DNA of 64,000 bases from Ancistrus triradiatus (taxonomy: Eukaryota > Chordata > Actinopteri > Siluriformes > Loricariidae), in NCBI GenBank assembly GCA_025084515.1, contig JAJAGP010002213.1, positions 62,001 through 126,000 of the forward strand. The letters run 5' to 3'. A program made the translations under genes and the position numbers. Positions 33,011-44,956 of the stretch are shown piece after piece. Numbering within the stretch: position 1 is the first letter of the stretch; each line of letters starts with the position of its first letter. The notes beneath the pieces were generated by a model. That model searched no databases and had not been told where the DNA came from. It worked only from the letters and a program-made list of their open reading frames with translations.

Positions 33011-34918
33011 ACATGAACTTTAATTGTACTGTTTTTGGTAAGGGTGTATTAATTGATTCCAGTGTATGTATTTCGTTCATAATGTCACATTTGGAAAATC
33101 TTCAGTCAGAGAACACAGACTGAGAATCCTTTTTTTTTGTTCAGCCAAAACCTGGAGCCATTCTGAATATTAAATAATTCAACATATCCAAACAAACAAT
33201 GCACCTCTAGATTATTGCCAGTTAAGTGCTGTCATGTTCCCTCCATCTCAGAGATAATTGGTAATTGAAAAGAGGCTTGAGTATTGCATAAAATCCAATT
33301 GACATACACGATATGATAAAATGCAAATACATGTATATTTACTAAAGATGCATTAATCTGTGGTGTAATATTTATCAAAGGCAAGTATATTCCACCCAGT
33401 TTCTGAATACCCTTCATTGGCCCCAGTGTTTCAAAGTTATCATAGTGCAGCTAAATTTGTAGTGCATTCTTTAGGGAACAGTGGAAGTTTTATAAATAGA
33501 ATTAGTTTTTGTTGTTATGGTATGAGTAGAACAGACACAACAGTTCTTCTGTTGTTTTTAAAACACCTCAGCATCAATGCTGGACTGAAAACAGTCCACC
33601 AGCCAAAAATGTCCAGCCACCAGCATCCAGTAGGCAGCATCCTGTGAGCACTGATGAAGGATTAGAGGATGATTAACACAAACTGTGCAACGGTTGCCGA
33701 ATAGGTACCTAAGAAAACTTATCAGTCACCACCACCTGTTCATACGTGCCAGTAGTCTTGTTTTCTCCTGCTATCAAATCTAACACCAATTACTTTCTCC
33801 TCTGGCCTGACAAGTTCATTTTTGTAAATATGAATGTTTCTTGGATGTGGGATTTAATAAGGTGAAATGTTTTCAATATCTCTAACTGACTGTTCAGCTT
33901 TGAGATTCTATGTTCTGAGAAGATGAGCATTTTAGAACTGTCTCTTCAACCTGATCTTGGATCTCTTTAACTGCTTCTTCCAGAGAAACTTCAAACATTT
34001 GAGCTGTATTCTGACTTACACCTGCAGCATTCATTTGTGCTATAGCTGATGCACACAAATGAATAGTATTTATGTTCGATACTGGCAAGGGGCTGTAACA
34101 GGAACTTCAACATTACTTAGTTACTTAACAAATGCAACATCACCACTTTCAACATTTAACAGAACTTCATTTGTACTATATACAAATGATTTCTAAACCC
34201 TGAAAAAATACCAAACTCAAGACAGCAACCTTCCAGCCCACATTTAAGGTGAAGTGCTTTGCCAGACATCAGATGAATTAACTTAAACGTCTACCAAGCA
34301 ATTTTGTATTCCCCAGATAACAAGAAAAAACAAAATGACTTCCTAAATGACATCATTAAGGTTGTGGTAGCTTAATTAAGATGGGGATATGACTTGAATA
34401 GATTTAATGAACACTTGCACAAGCATTTCTGGAAATGCTTTGGGCAAGTAGAGACTTCTAGGAGTTTGCTATTAATGTCAGCCTCACTGCTCCATCTCCA
34501 AAATAAGAAGCAAAATTTGGACACCACACCTGTGTTGGCTCATCAACTACATCAATGCTACAATGAGATTTATGTAAATTTGATTTTATTCATGAACTGT
34601 TCAATTTAAAGAATAATACATCAGTGACTCAATGAGAGAAATACATACAGTACATGGTTCCAGTCTTCATAAATGGTTTTTTTACTTAAAATAACAGCAA
34701 AACTCCTAGCTACAGGATCTCCTCAAGTGACAGAATTATAGGCCACCACAAAAAGACTTGATAGATGATCATTAGTTCTCTAAGGCTGTATTCTTTATTC
34801 TGCATGGGCCATATTAAAGAAGTTTAACTCACAACATCTTCGTACCATGACAACAATTAAGTCTAAAGTTAGGACAAACAACAGTTGCCAACATCATGAT
34901 ACACATGGTATCAGTGGT
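33011..34918. other. Intergenic stretch, no assigned gene
   Basis: A minus-strand open frame at 34088-33894 (AQMFEVSLEEAVKEIQDQVE) looks protein-like, with an amphipathic pattern, and may be a relic of a mobile-element or host gene. No start context, splice structure or domain supports it. The rest shows no recognised feature. Confidence 0.3.
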
Positions 34919-35486
34919 TGTTAATACTCTGTGCTCTTAACAATAACGAATTACATTTTCTCTTTTCTCTCTTGTGTTCCGGTACCACTTCCATCACCAC
35001 ACAATAAGATGTTCCTACCCTTCAGCTCCACTCAAGTTGTTTCTGTCATCAGCTCCAGCCCCACCATGCCCAGGCCACTTCGGAGGGCAGTAACTCTTTC
35101 TCTCCTCTTTCTGGCTGGGGCCGACATGCCACCATGGGCTTAAATTTCCTGCCGAGGAATCAAGATCCTAAAGTCACTCTGTGTATCGGAATAAATAATG
35201 CCTATATGCATTTTTTTATGGTATTTTAATCAATATTTTATGTTAATATTTGCTTAGTTTATCATTTTACTACAGATCTATTTGACTAGATAGATTTGTT
35301 TAATTATTAAATTTATCATCTAAGCCATCCATGGAGGTTGGGTCCTTTTTTGGGTTTTTCTTGCTCAATCTGGGATTGGCCTTAGATATTAGAAGATAAC
35401 CTAAAATTGTAAATCTGCATCTGCTTTGAGAAACTGATCCTTTGTATAAAGCACTACATAAATAAATCTGAATTCACTTGACTTGA
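34919..35486 (+). mobile_element. 5'-truncated LINE tail copy, diverged
   Basis: It shares with the LINE 3' UTR the stretches CTCTGTGCTCTTAA, GTGTTCCGGTACCA, CAGCTCCACTCAAG, a GGAGGTTGGGTCC block, and a degraded tail (AATTCACTTGACTTGAT). The middle differs from the other copies, so it is an older or rearranged insertion. Confidence 0.65.
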
Positions 35487-36536
35487 TAACGACTATTGGC
35501 TCCCAAGGGCCATGATACTTCAGTTAGCTGAACAATTGTCACTGACTATGGAGAACAATTATTCATCAAAGGGCCTAATACTGCAGTCCATCATTCCCAT
35601 GGTCTTTGTGTATAAAGCAGACAAAACATTCAAAATAAAATACAGTATGTTTAACATTTTCCAATTATGGTAATTATTACCAGATTGTCAGCCTGAAAGT
35701 TTAAAGCCTTTCTGTTTTGTTTTTCCATTAATTGCTTTCTCACTCAATAAGGAATAGTTTCCCCCCCCCCATTTAGCTCAAAACAGCTGAGTGCCTTCTT
35801 TTGCTAGGTATCAGACATAACAGTTGACAGTGGACCTCAGTAGAATAGATTAGCACTTCCTAACTTGAGATAAGATAAAATTCCTAAATTAATGATTTGA
35901 TTCGATTCTATGACAAATCTTATCCTGAGCTGATCATATCTCAACTTAAAACTAAATATAGAAAGTCTGTGGAATACAGCCACAGGTCAAAAACCTTGTC
36001 CACTTTGAGGGTCATAAGAATGTTCTTTTCAAGAAGGAAAACAGATTTATTAAGATAACAGGTGAACCAATACCCTATGGACGCAAATGCATTTCATTAA
36101 CAGAAGTCTACCATGTGGTGAAAATCACAGTGGTTAAAATATTATGTTGTTTAGACTTTATAGACAGAGCATTACACAGAATGATGTGCAGAAGTGGCAT
36201 CTATGAACTAGGTTTGAAGACCATTACACTCACCTGGCCACCCTGCCAACAAGAGTGCTCCTTACCTGGAATTATATAGCAGAAGGAATTTACATGGATT
36301 GCAGCTGAGTTCAAAACTGATATTGTGTGGGCAAAATCTTAAATGAAGGAATTTCACAGCACCATGTTGCATTGAGACCCTATACCACCCCTGCTCTGTG
36401 GAACACACCACATGCTTTTCAGCTCGAATTTATTCTATTGTTATTTGTCCCGTTATGTCATTTAGAGAAAGTGTGTGACCAGGTTTTTTTGGAAACAATG
36501 TGTTCAAATACATCATACCCATTTTTAGTCATATAA
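35487..36536. other. Intergenic stretch, no gene recognised
   Basis: No protein-like frame or familiar repeat was found; a run of ten C lies at 35761. Confidence 0.5.
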
Positions 36537-38139
36537 CAGGTAGGTACTTGAAAGTTTGTGAACTCTTTAGAATGTTCTTTATTTGTGCATAAAGATTATC
36601 TAAAACATCATCAGATTTTCACACAAGTCCTAAAAGTAGATACAGGGAGCCCAGTTAAACAAATGAGAAGAAAATATTATACTTGGTCATTTATTTATTG
36701 AGGAAAATGATCCAATATGACATATTAGTGAATGACAAAAGTATGTGAACCTCTAGGATTAGCAGTTAATTTGAAGGTGAAATTAGAGTCAGGTGTTTTC
36801 AGTCAATGGAGGACAATCAGGTGTGAGTGGGCACCCTGTTTTATTTAAAGAACAGGAATCTACCAAAGTCTGCTCTTCACAAGACATGTTTGTGGAAGTG
36901 TATCAGGGCATGAACAAAGGAGGTTTCTGAGGACCTCAGAAGAGTTGTTTATGCTCATCAGGCTGTAGAAGGTTACCATCTCTAAATAGTTTGGACTCCA
37001 CCAATCCACAGTCAGACAGATTGTGTACAAATGGAAGAAATTCAAGACCATTGCTACCCTCCCCAGGAGTGGTCAACCAACAAAGATCACTACAAGAGCA
37101 AGGCGTGTAATAGCTGGTGAGGTCACAAAAGACCCCAGGGTAACTTCTAAGCAACTGAAGGCCTCTCTCACATTGGCTAATGTTAATGTTCATGAATCCA
37201 CCATCAGAAGAACACTGAACAACAATGGTGTGCATGACAGGGTTGCAAGGAAAAAGCCACTGCTCTATAAAAAAGAACATTGCTGCTCGTCATGTGGACA
37301 AGCCAGAACACTATTGGAAGAATGTCTTGTAGATGGATGAAATCAAAATAGAACTATTTGATTTAAAAGAAAAGTGTTATGTGTGGAGAAAGGAAAACAC
37401 TGAATTGCAGCATAAGAACCTTATCCCATCTGTGAAACATGGTGGTGGTAGTATCATGGTGTGGGGCTGTTTTGCTGGATCTGGGCCAGGACGGCTTGCC
37501 ATCATTGATGGAACAATGAATTCTGAATTATATCAAATATTTCTAAAGGAAAATGTCAGGACATCTGTTCATGAATTGAATCTCAAGGCAAGGTGGGTCA
37601 TGCAGCAAGACAACGACCCTAAGCACACAAATCATTCTATCACAGAATGGTTAAAGAAGAATAAAGTTTGTGTTTTGGAATGGCCAAGTCAAAGTCCTGA
37701 CCTTAATGTAATTCAAAATGCTGTGGAAGGACCTGAAGCGAGCAGTTAATGTGAGGAAACCCACCAACATCTCAGAGCTGAAGCTGTTCTGTATGGAGGA
37801 ATGGGCTAAAATTCCTCCAAGGCAGTGTGCAGGACTGATCAACAGTTACAGGAAACGTTTAGTTGCAGTTATTGCTGCACAGGGGGGTCACACCAGATAC
37901 TGAAAGCAAAGGTTCACTTACTTTTGCCTCTCACTAATATGCAATATTGGATAATATTGCGCAATAAATAATATTATATTTAAATTTAAATAAAAAGTAT
38001 AATATTTTTGTCTCATTTGTTTAACTGGGTTCTCTTTATATACTTTAGGACTTGTGTGAAAATCTGATGATGTTTTAGGTCATATCTATGAAGAAATATA
38101 GAAAATTCTAAAGGGTTCACAAGCTTTCAAGCACCACTG
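36537..38139 (+). mobile_element. Tc1-like transposon B2 (family B), complete ends
   Basis: The left end is slightly altered (CAGGTAGGTACTTGAAAG) and the right end is TTTCAAGCACCACTG followed by TA (38140-38141). At 1603 bp it is the longest family B copy not interrupted by another element. Both ends carry the long repeat with the CATCAGATTTTCACACAAGT stretch and an inner ATGTGAACCTCTAGGATTAG stretch. Confidence 0.9.
36905..37903 (+). pseudogene. Tc1-like transposase of B2, frameshifted
   Basis: Alignment with B5 puts the original start at 36905, where ATG has become AGG. The first helix-turn-helix is frameshifted. From 37023 the second helix-turn-helix is clean (LPRSGQPTKITTRARRVIAG, SKQLKASLTLANVNVHESTI). 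A deletion of part of the AARLQFAKDHV stretch shifts the frame near 37290, and a TAG stop lies in CLVDG at 37328. The next frame holds MDEIKIELFD with the first Asp, KHGGGSIMVWGCF, MQQDNDPKHT with the second Asp, and SQSPDLNV. Another shift precedes the C-terminus, which ends HTRY. All catalytic motifs can be traced, but in three frames. Confidence 0.85.
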
Positions 38140-38945
38140 TATATTAACGTTCCTCCTTCTGGTGCTGTCACTCAGGTTTTTGGTTTACTTGACCCTCTAG
38201 GTTAAGTCTGTAGTGTTTTTTAATCAGCTGTAAAAAAAATCGACCCATTAGGGCCTGACTGATACGGAAATTGTGTCACCAGTACTGATACTGATTTTTA
38301 AGGAGTAACATATGCTAACAGTCAAAATAATAATAAAAAAGTGATTAATTACTTTAAAAACTGATAACCTCGAACACCAGATATTATTCATTACATGCGC
38401 ATTAGGATGGTGGATTAAGTAAAGAAATATAAAATAACTTTGTTTTTCAGTTGCTATGTAACTGTTGTTAATGCAGCAGATGCATCATGTCGATACTGAC
38501 ATGGCTGGCTTCATTTTCAGATCTCTGGTGTTTTGTTGATGGGCTCCCATCTCTCAGAATAATAGTATAATCAGATGCATAATTTGTATTCTCCACTGAA
38601 CTTCCTGTACATGTGTATGTATGCTGGAGTAACCCAGGGAGATTCTGTTGAAGAGCCAATATTTTTATATGCTTATTTCACACAATGCCAGTTTGGAATA
38701 AAAACAAGGCTGAGGTTAGAGAAGCCACATTAACGTTCTGAGAATGCAATAGTGGGAATGACTTATATTGCATTTACATTGTAACAAAAGGCATACAATG
38801 CCAAATCATATTTTCCTCTGTTGTCACTGGATCTACAATAGAAAAGGTTACTATTGTTGAAACATTAATGGCATTCTTGAGATAAAACAGTGGCTGACAG
38901 GAGCATCACAAAATACTGGCTATGGGAAATAAGAGAAACGTTTGG
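38140..38945. other. Intergenic stretch, no gene recognised
   Basis: A dispersed-repeat-like phrase (AGGGCCTGACTGATACGG) lies at about 38249. No coding sequence was recognised. Confidence 0.4.
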
Positions 38946-38959
38946 ACGGTATTGGAAAA

Positions 38960-39060
<101 letters not shown>

Positions 39061-40057
39061 TTTTTCTCTTTTGGGGTTGTGTATGTTTTCCTGGTATTTT
39101 AATGTATTTAATGTAGCATTACTCACCCTACCATATTTATGACTTAGCCAAACTGAACATTACTGGTTGCTGAACTGTCCACTTTGAGTTGGAACACATC
39201 TGCGTTTACCTGCCTAACAACATCCTCAAATACGTCATCTTCAGTTTATGATGTGCCACACTCCTCATACAGCCTCATGTCAGTCTGTCTAGTGAACAGA
39301 ATTCCACATTTGAGGAAAGCTAAGGAGGAAAAACACCCACAGTAAAACAGACTGAATACACTTTGGCAAAAAAAAAATCAAGTGGTTTTCATTATGCAAG
39401 ATGCATTTCTAAAGTGGCTAAGAAATGGACTAGGATTAACCAAGCAAGGGCTAAAGAGGTAACAGTACAACTACCTTCACCCAATGAAATAACCATTTAA
39501 GCTCAGCTTATGCTACATGACTTTAAGCCTGATTTTCCCTTTCTGACAAATTTTCACCATCTGGAGCTCGATCCATGGCACAGATGATCTGGCAATGTGA
39601 GAGCAGAAATAAGTCATCCTTAAGCCCTCTTATTAACCCTGGAGTTACTGGAGGCCCTCCAGTATTTTCAAACAGTTTTGATGCTGAACTCAATTCGTTC
39701 AGGAATTCTGCAGGACAGTGATGTAACTGAAGGAGTGATTCAGGCAATATACAGTGATTGAGCTAAGAGAGAGTAAAAGAGATGTGCTTGCACTACGAAA
39801 TGGGACGAGCAATGCATTGAGTTCGGGTTTCGCTCGTTACAATTTCAACTCAGCAGTCAGTTTGCAGTAAAATATTTCTGCAGCTCTGACTGTGATATCT
39901 GGGTTTCAACCCTATTTTCAGAACTGTGATATTGCATGCTTTTTCATAGCCAGAACTCATTATGTGTGTTGCACCTTCTATTTGTCTTATTGCCTTTGTG
40001 CTTGTTAAAGGAAATTCTGTTAAAAATGGACATGTTTTCTGAATGAATTTCTAATTA

Positions 40058-40061
<4 letters not shown>
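39061..40061. other. Intergenic stretch, no gene recognised
   Basis: No recognised repeat or coding region; a 74-codon minus-strand frame at 39747-39523 has no familiar features. Confidence 0.45.
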
Positions 40062-40113
<52 letters not shown>

Positions 40114-40131
40114 GTATATATACATATACAC
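40062..40131. repeat. Compound microsatellite (GT)n(AT)n
   Basis: GT repeats pass into AT repeats and an imperfect TATACATATACACATA tail. It lies immediately left of the truncated start of Tc1 copy B3. Confidence 0.95.
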
Positions 40132-40429
40132 ATACAGACGCGCACTTTTCTATTTTATGTTATTCGTAATATTCAGTTAAAGAAATGAGACAAAAATTTT
40201 ATACTTGGTCATTTATTTAGTTATTGAGCAAAATGATTCAATATTACATGTTAGTGAGAATCAAAAGTATGTGAACCTCTAGGATTAGCAGTTCATTGGA
40301 AAGTGAAATTACAGTCAGGTGTTTTCAATCAATGGGATGACAATCAGGTGTGAGTGAGCACCCTGTTTTATTTAAGGAATAGGGCTTTATCTAAGTCTGC
40401 TCCTCACAACACATTTGTGGAAGTGTATC

Positions 40430-41435
40430 ATGGTGCAAACAAAGAAGATTTCTGAGGATCTCAGAAAAAGAGTTGTTGATACTCATCAAGTCTGGAAAAG
40501 GTTACAAAACAAAGAGTAAACTCTAAAGAGTTTGGACTTCACCAATCCACAGTCAGACAGATTGTGTACAAATGGAAGAAATTCAAGACCATTGTGACCC
40601 TCCCCAGGAGTGGTCGAACAACAAAGAGCACTCCAAGAGCAAGGCGTGTAATACTTGGTGAGGTCACAAAGGATAACTTCTAAGCAACTGAAGGCCTCTC
40701 TCAGATTGGCTAATGTTAATGTTCATAAGTCCACCATCAGAAGAACACTGAACAACAATGGTGTGCATGGCAGGGTTGCAAGGAGAAAGCCACTGCTCTC
40801 CAAAAAGAGCATTGCTGCTTGTGTGCTGCTTGCTAAAGATCACGTGGACAAGCCAGAAGGCTATTGGAAGAATATTTTGTGGATGGATGAGATCAAAATA
40901 GAACTATTTGGTTTAAAAGAAAAGCATTTTGTTTGGAGAAAGGAAAACACTGCATTCCAGCATAAGAACCTTATCCCATCTGTGAAACATGGTGGTGGTA
41001 GTATCATGGTTTGGACCTGTTTTACTGCATCTGAGCCAGGCCAGCTTGCCATCACTGATGGAGCAATGAATTCTGAATTATATCAGAGGATTCTAAAGGA
41101 AAATGTCAGGACATCTGTTCATGAACTTAATCTCAGGAGAAGGTGGCTCATGCAGCAAGACAACGACCCTAAGCACACAAGTCGTTCTACCAAAGCATGG
41201 TTAAAGAAGAATAAAGTTCATGTTGTGGAATGGCCTTAATCCAAACGAAATGTTGTGGAAGGACCTGAAGAGAGCATTTAATGTGAGGAAACCCACCAAC
41301 ATTCCAGAGCTGAAGCTGTTCTGTACGGAGGAATGGGCTAAAATTCCTCCAAGCCGGTGTGCGGGACTGATCAACAGTTACAGGAAACGTTTAGTTGCAG
41401 TTATTGCTGCACAAGGGGGTCACACCAGATACTGA
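40430..41435 (+). pseudogene. Tc1-like transposase of B3
   Basis: The ATG at 40430 opens a first helix-turn-helix (MVQTKKISEDLRKRVVDTHQ) that is then frameshifted with a stop near VWKRLQNKE. An 11-base-scale loss after GEVTKD removes DPRV. From 40655 a 194-codon stretch contains the second helix-turn-helix, YWKNILWMDEIKIELFGLKE with the first Asp, KHGGGSIMVWTCF, and MQQDNDPKHTSRSTKAWLKK with the second Asp. A deletion inside EWPSQSPDL shifts the frame, and the next frame starts at NPNEMLWKDLKRA with the Glu and continues to the HTRY end. The catalytic residues are all traceable, but not in one frame. Confidence 0.85.
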
Positions 41436-41557
41436 AAGCAAAGGTTCTCATAATGTTGCCACTCACTAATATGTAATATTGGATCATTTTGCTCAATAAA
41501 TAAATGATCAAGTATAATATTTTTGTCTCGTTTCTTTAACTGGGTTCCCTTTATCTA

Positions 41558-43110
41558 CAATGGGGCAAAAATGTATTTAATCAGCCACTGATTGTGCGAG
41601 TTCTCCTACTTAGAAAGAAGAGCGAGGTCTGTAATTTTCATCATAGGTGCACTTCAACTATGAGAGACAAAATGAGAAAAAACAGGAAATCTCACTTTAG
41701 GATTTTTAAATAATGTATTTGTAAATTATGGTGGAAAATAAGTATTTGGCCAATAACAAAAGTTCAACTCAGAACTTTGTAACTTTTTGTTGGCAATGAG
41801 AGAGGTCAAACAATTCCTGCAAGTCTTCACCAGGTTTGCACACACTGTAGCAGGTATTTTGGCCCATTCCTCCATGCAGATCTCCTCTAGAGCAGTGATG
41901 TTTTGGGGCAACACGAACTTTCAACTTCCTCCACAAATTTTCTATGGGGTTGAGGTCTGGAGACTGGCTAGGCCACTCCAGGACCTTGAAATGCTTTTTA
42001 CGGAGCCACTCCTTTGTTGCCTGTGTGGTGTGTTTGGGATCATTGTCATGCTGGAAGACCCAGCCACATTCCATCTTCAATGCTCTCACTGATGGAAAGA
42101 GGTTTTGGCTTAAAATGTCACGATACATGGCCCCGTTTATTCTTCCCTTAACATGGATCAGTCGTCTTGTCCCCTTTACAGAAAAAACAGCCTAAAAGCA
42201 TGATATTTCCGCCCCCATGCTTCACAGTAGGTATGGTGTTCTTGGGATGCAACTCAGCATTCTTCTTCCTTCAAACATGAGAAGTTGAGTTTAAAACAAA
42301 AAGTTTTATTTTGGTTTCATCTGACCACATGATATTCTCCCAATCCTCTTCTGGATCATCCATATGCTCTCTGGCAAACTTCAGAATAGCCTGGACATGT
42401 ACTGGCTTAAGCAGGGGGACATGCCTGGCACTGCGGTATCTGAATCCCTCTTGGCGTAGTGTGTTACTGATGGTAACCTTTGTTACTTTGGTCCCAACTT
42501 TCTGCAGGTCATTCACCAGGTTCCTCAGTGTAGTTCTGGGATTTTTGCTCACCGTTCTCATGATCATTTTGACCCCACAGGATGAGATCTTGCGTGGAGC
42601 CCCAGATCGAGGGAGAATATCAATCGTCTTGAATGTCTTCCATTTTCATACATTTGCTTCCACAGTTGATTTATTCACACCAATCTGTTTGCCTATTGTA
42701 GATTCACTCTTCCCAGCCTGGTGCAGGTCTACAATTTTCTTCCTGGTGTCCTTCAACAGCTATTTGGTCTTGGCCATGGTTGAGTTTGGAGTCTGACTGT
42801 TTGAGGCTGTGGACACAAGTCATTAATACAGGTAACTAGTGGAGGACAAAAGATCTTCTTAAAGAAGAAGTTACAGATCTGTGAGAGCCAGAAATCTTGC
42901 TTGTTTGTGGGTGACCAAATACTTATTTTTCACCATGATTTACAATTAAATTCTTTAAAAATCCTACAATGTGATTTCCTAGATATTTTTTCTCATTTTG
43001 TCTCTCATAGTTGAAGTGTACCTATGGTGAAAATTACGGACCTCTCTCATCTTTCCAAGTAGGAGAACTTGCACAATCAGTGGCTGACTAAATACTTTTT
43101 TGCCCCAGTG
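41558..43110 (-). mobile_element. Tc1-like transposon A3 (family A), complete, nested in B3
   Basis: The left end CAATGGGGCAAAAATG and right end TTTTTTGCCCCAGTG are flanked by TA at 41556-41557 and 43111-43112. At 1553 bp it is the longest family A copy. The insertion site lies in the right terminal repeat of B3, so A3 arrived later than B3. The transposase is on the minus strand, opposite to that of B3. Confidence 0.93.
41780..42777 (-). pseudogene. Tc1-like transposase of A3
   Basis: The start codon at 42777 is present (MAKTK...). The frame reads through the helix-turn-helix with a shift near MKMEDIQDD, then 42567-42271 gives MIMRTVSKNPRTTLRNLVND, SNTLRQEGFRYRSARHVPLL and DWENIMWSDETKIKLFVLNS with the first Asp. 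The KHGGG-type block is shifted. 42128-41769 contains MECGWVFQHDNDPKHTTQAT with the second Asp, and VLEWPSQSPDLNPIENLWRK with the Glu. The final frame goes off after KVRVAPKHH because a few bases (QQE/PQN region) are lost; the correct C-terminus (EEWAKIPATVCANLVKTCRN) continues in another frame. Unlike A1, it has no large deletion. Confidence 0.85.
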
Positions 43111-43218
43111 TAGTTTTAGGACTTTTAGGTGTGAAAATCTGATGATGTTTTAGGTAATATTCATGCAGAAATATATAAAATTCTAAAAGGTTCACAAACT
43201 TTCAAGCACCACTGTATA

Positions 43219-43277
43219 TGCAGCCCAAAGTGTTTGGATCCCTTTTTGAGTCTTGGTCCTCCCAAGGTTTCTTCCAT
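43219..43277 (+). mobile_element. Short LINE 3'-UTR fragment
   Basis: TGGATCCCTTTTTGAGTCTT and GGTCCTCCCAAGGTTTCTTC match the 3' UTR of the LINE tail copy at 57430-57485. The rest of the LINE is absent. It lies immediately next to the right end of B3. Confidence 0.6.
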
Positions 43278-44912
43278 GTTACAGTCACCTGCATTCACTA
43301 CCATGAAATATGTGCACCAAATACTACAAATTCATTAAATGTGTTTTCAAGGCCATCAGGACAGGAATATGGTTTTGAGACCTCAGTTTGCAGACATGAA
43401 TATTACTTGACAAAATAAAAGTTAATATTTTCTCAACAACTCTGCTTTAAGTGCTCAAAAATAGAACTATGATTGTTTACACGGGTTTTGTAGAGTACAT
43501 TGAAGATTTGAAACCATTTTACATGCAGACAGAGAACTGAGAACCTGGCATGGATGTCCAATGTCCAATGTTCTGGCAATAATCGTCTAGAACCTCAGCT
43601 TCATATTATTAGAGCTCCAAAGATTAAATCAAACAAACAAAAGTTACAGATTATCAGCTCTCTACATTGTCATAGCTAACCATTGTAATTTTCAAATGTG
43701 CACAAACACGTGAAATGAATGCTTACATTTTTTATTTTATGACTCACCTTCAATCAGCTTCCTAGTAATCTAAATACACAAGAAATAAGGAATATTCACC
43801 TGCAATGTAATTTAAATAACACTAAAATTAGTTGACCTAGCTAAAAGTTTAGCTGTTAGCTCATAAGCAAAGCCAAACACTTGGTTGAGCAACCTAGCTA
43901 ACTGATGCTAGATTGCCACATACCAAAGCTGTCAGCCAGAAACTTTTATTTCACTTTAGAAAACAAATTTTATCTGTCCCACAAAACAGAATAAACAAGC
44001 AGAGTCATTTTATTGCTAAGACGTAATGTAACAAAAATAAAATGATAGTCTTACCAGAAAATCCTCAAAGCATGAAGGGCAGGGCCATGTCTTTTTTTAC
44101 ACCACTACAAATTTACACTACAAATTTACTGAAGTTAATAACAATTAACATTGCAATTTTAACACAGTTATACTGTGTGACACGGTGACCCACTCATTAT
44201 TTAGTTTTGGTGCCGGGCCTATTTTCCACTTGTGTCATAACTAACCATTTGTTACTTGTCTCTCTCCCTCCCAAGCAATTCCACTTTTTACAATATCTCT
44301 GTGTAAATATTCTGCCAAAATTAAAAATAAATAAAATTTTCCTTACAAAAATGTGTCATTTCTGACTTGTCTTTTTTTTTTACTTTGACTTTCCTGTTGC
44401 ATAGAAATAGTCAATGTATTCGACAAAATGCAAATAAAAAGAAAGCTAATAAATCAAAACCAAACTCCAAATTGATACTAAGAAAAAACGCAGATGTACT
44501 GGTGCCATTTGCTAAAAACTTATAATTGTATTACTGAATATAGTAACTTTTAAGGTGACAATCTACTGTCTGGATTATAAATACAAGGTGGACAAAGTCA
44601 TTCTTTAATATTGGGAAGATTTTAGGGAATATACAGATGGAAATCAGGAAAATGTCATAAATCAGGAAATGTCAAATACCTGCATTCCTGAAAACTCAGT
44701 CATTTTTGTAATATATAATTAAGTTCTTTTCACAGTATTTTTAGATTAATATTTTTAGATTATGCAGAATAAAAGTTGAGATAAAATACAGTTTAAATAT
44801 TTTAACAAAATCCCTTCCCCCTGGCCAATTGCACTGTTACAAATTTACAGTCTGACATATCATAACATAAGTTCAGTGTTGAGTGTGATAAATGGTGTAT
44901 GAATGCACACAA

Positions 44913-44915
<3 letters not shown>
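43278..44915. other. Intergenic stretch, no gene recognised
   Basis: AT-rich with no recognised repeat or coding sequence. Confidence 0.5.

Positions 44916-44952
<37 letters not shown>
44911..44952. repeat. A-run and (AT)n microsatellite
   Basis: A run of about 12 A followed by about 30 bases of TA repeat. Confidence 0.95.

Positions 44953-44956
<4 letters not shown>

Larger units (their letters stand above)
40174..43214 (+). mobile_element. Tc1-like transposon B3 (family B), interrupted by A3
   Basis: The left outer terminal repeat is missing: homology starts inside it at CAGTTAAAGAAATGAGACAA, about 45 bases after a microsatellite. The body runs to 41557, is interrupted by A3, and resumes at 43111 with TAGTTTTAGGACTTTTAGG, ending in CAAGCACCACTG at 43214, followed by TA. 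Without A3, the right terminal repeat is continuous (TTTATCTA joined to GTTTTAGGAC), matching B2 and B5. Confidence 0.9.

Noticed and set aside
42311..42796. 161-codon plus-strand open frame
   Set aside because: It is antisense to the A3 transposase and recurs opposite A1, so it reflects the transposase codons, not a separate gene.
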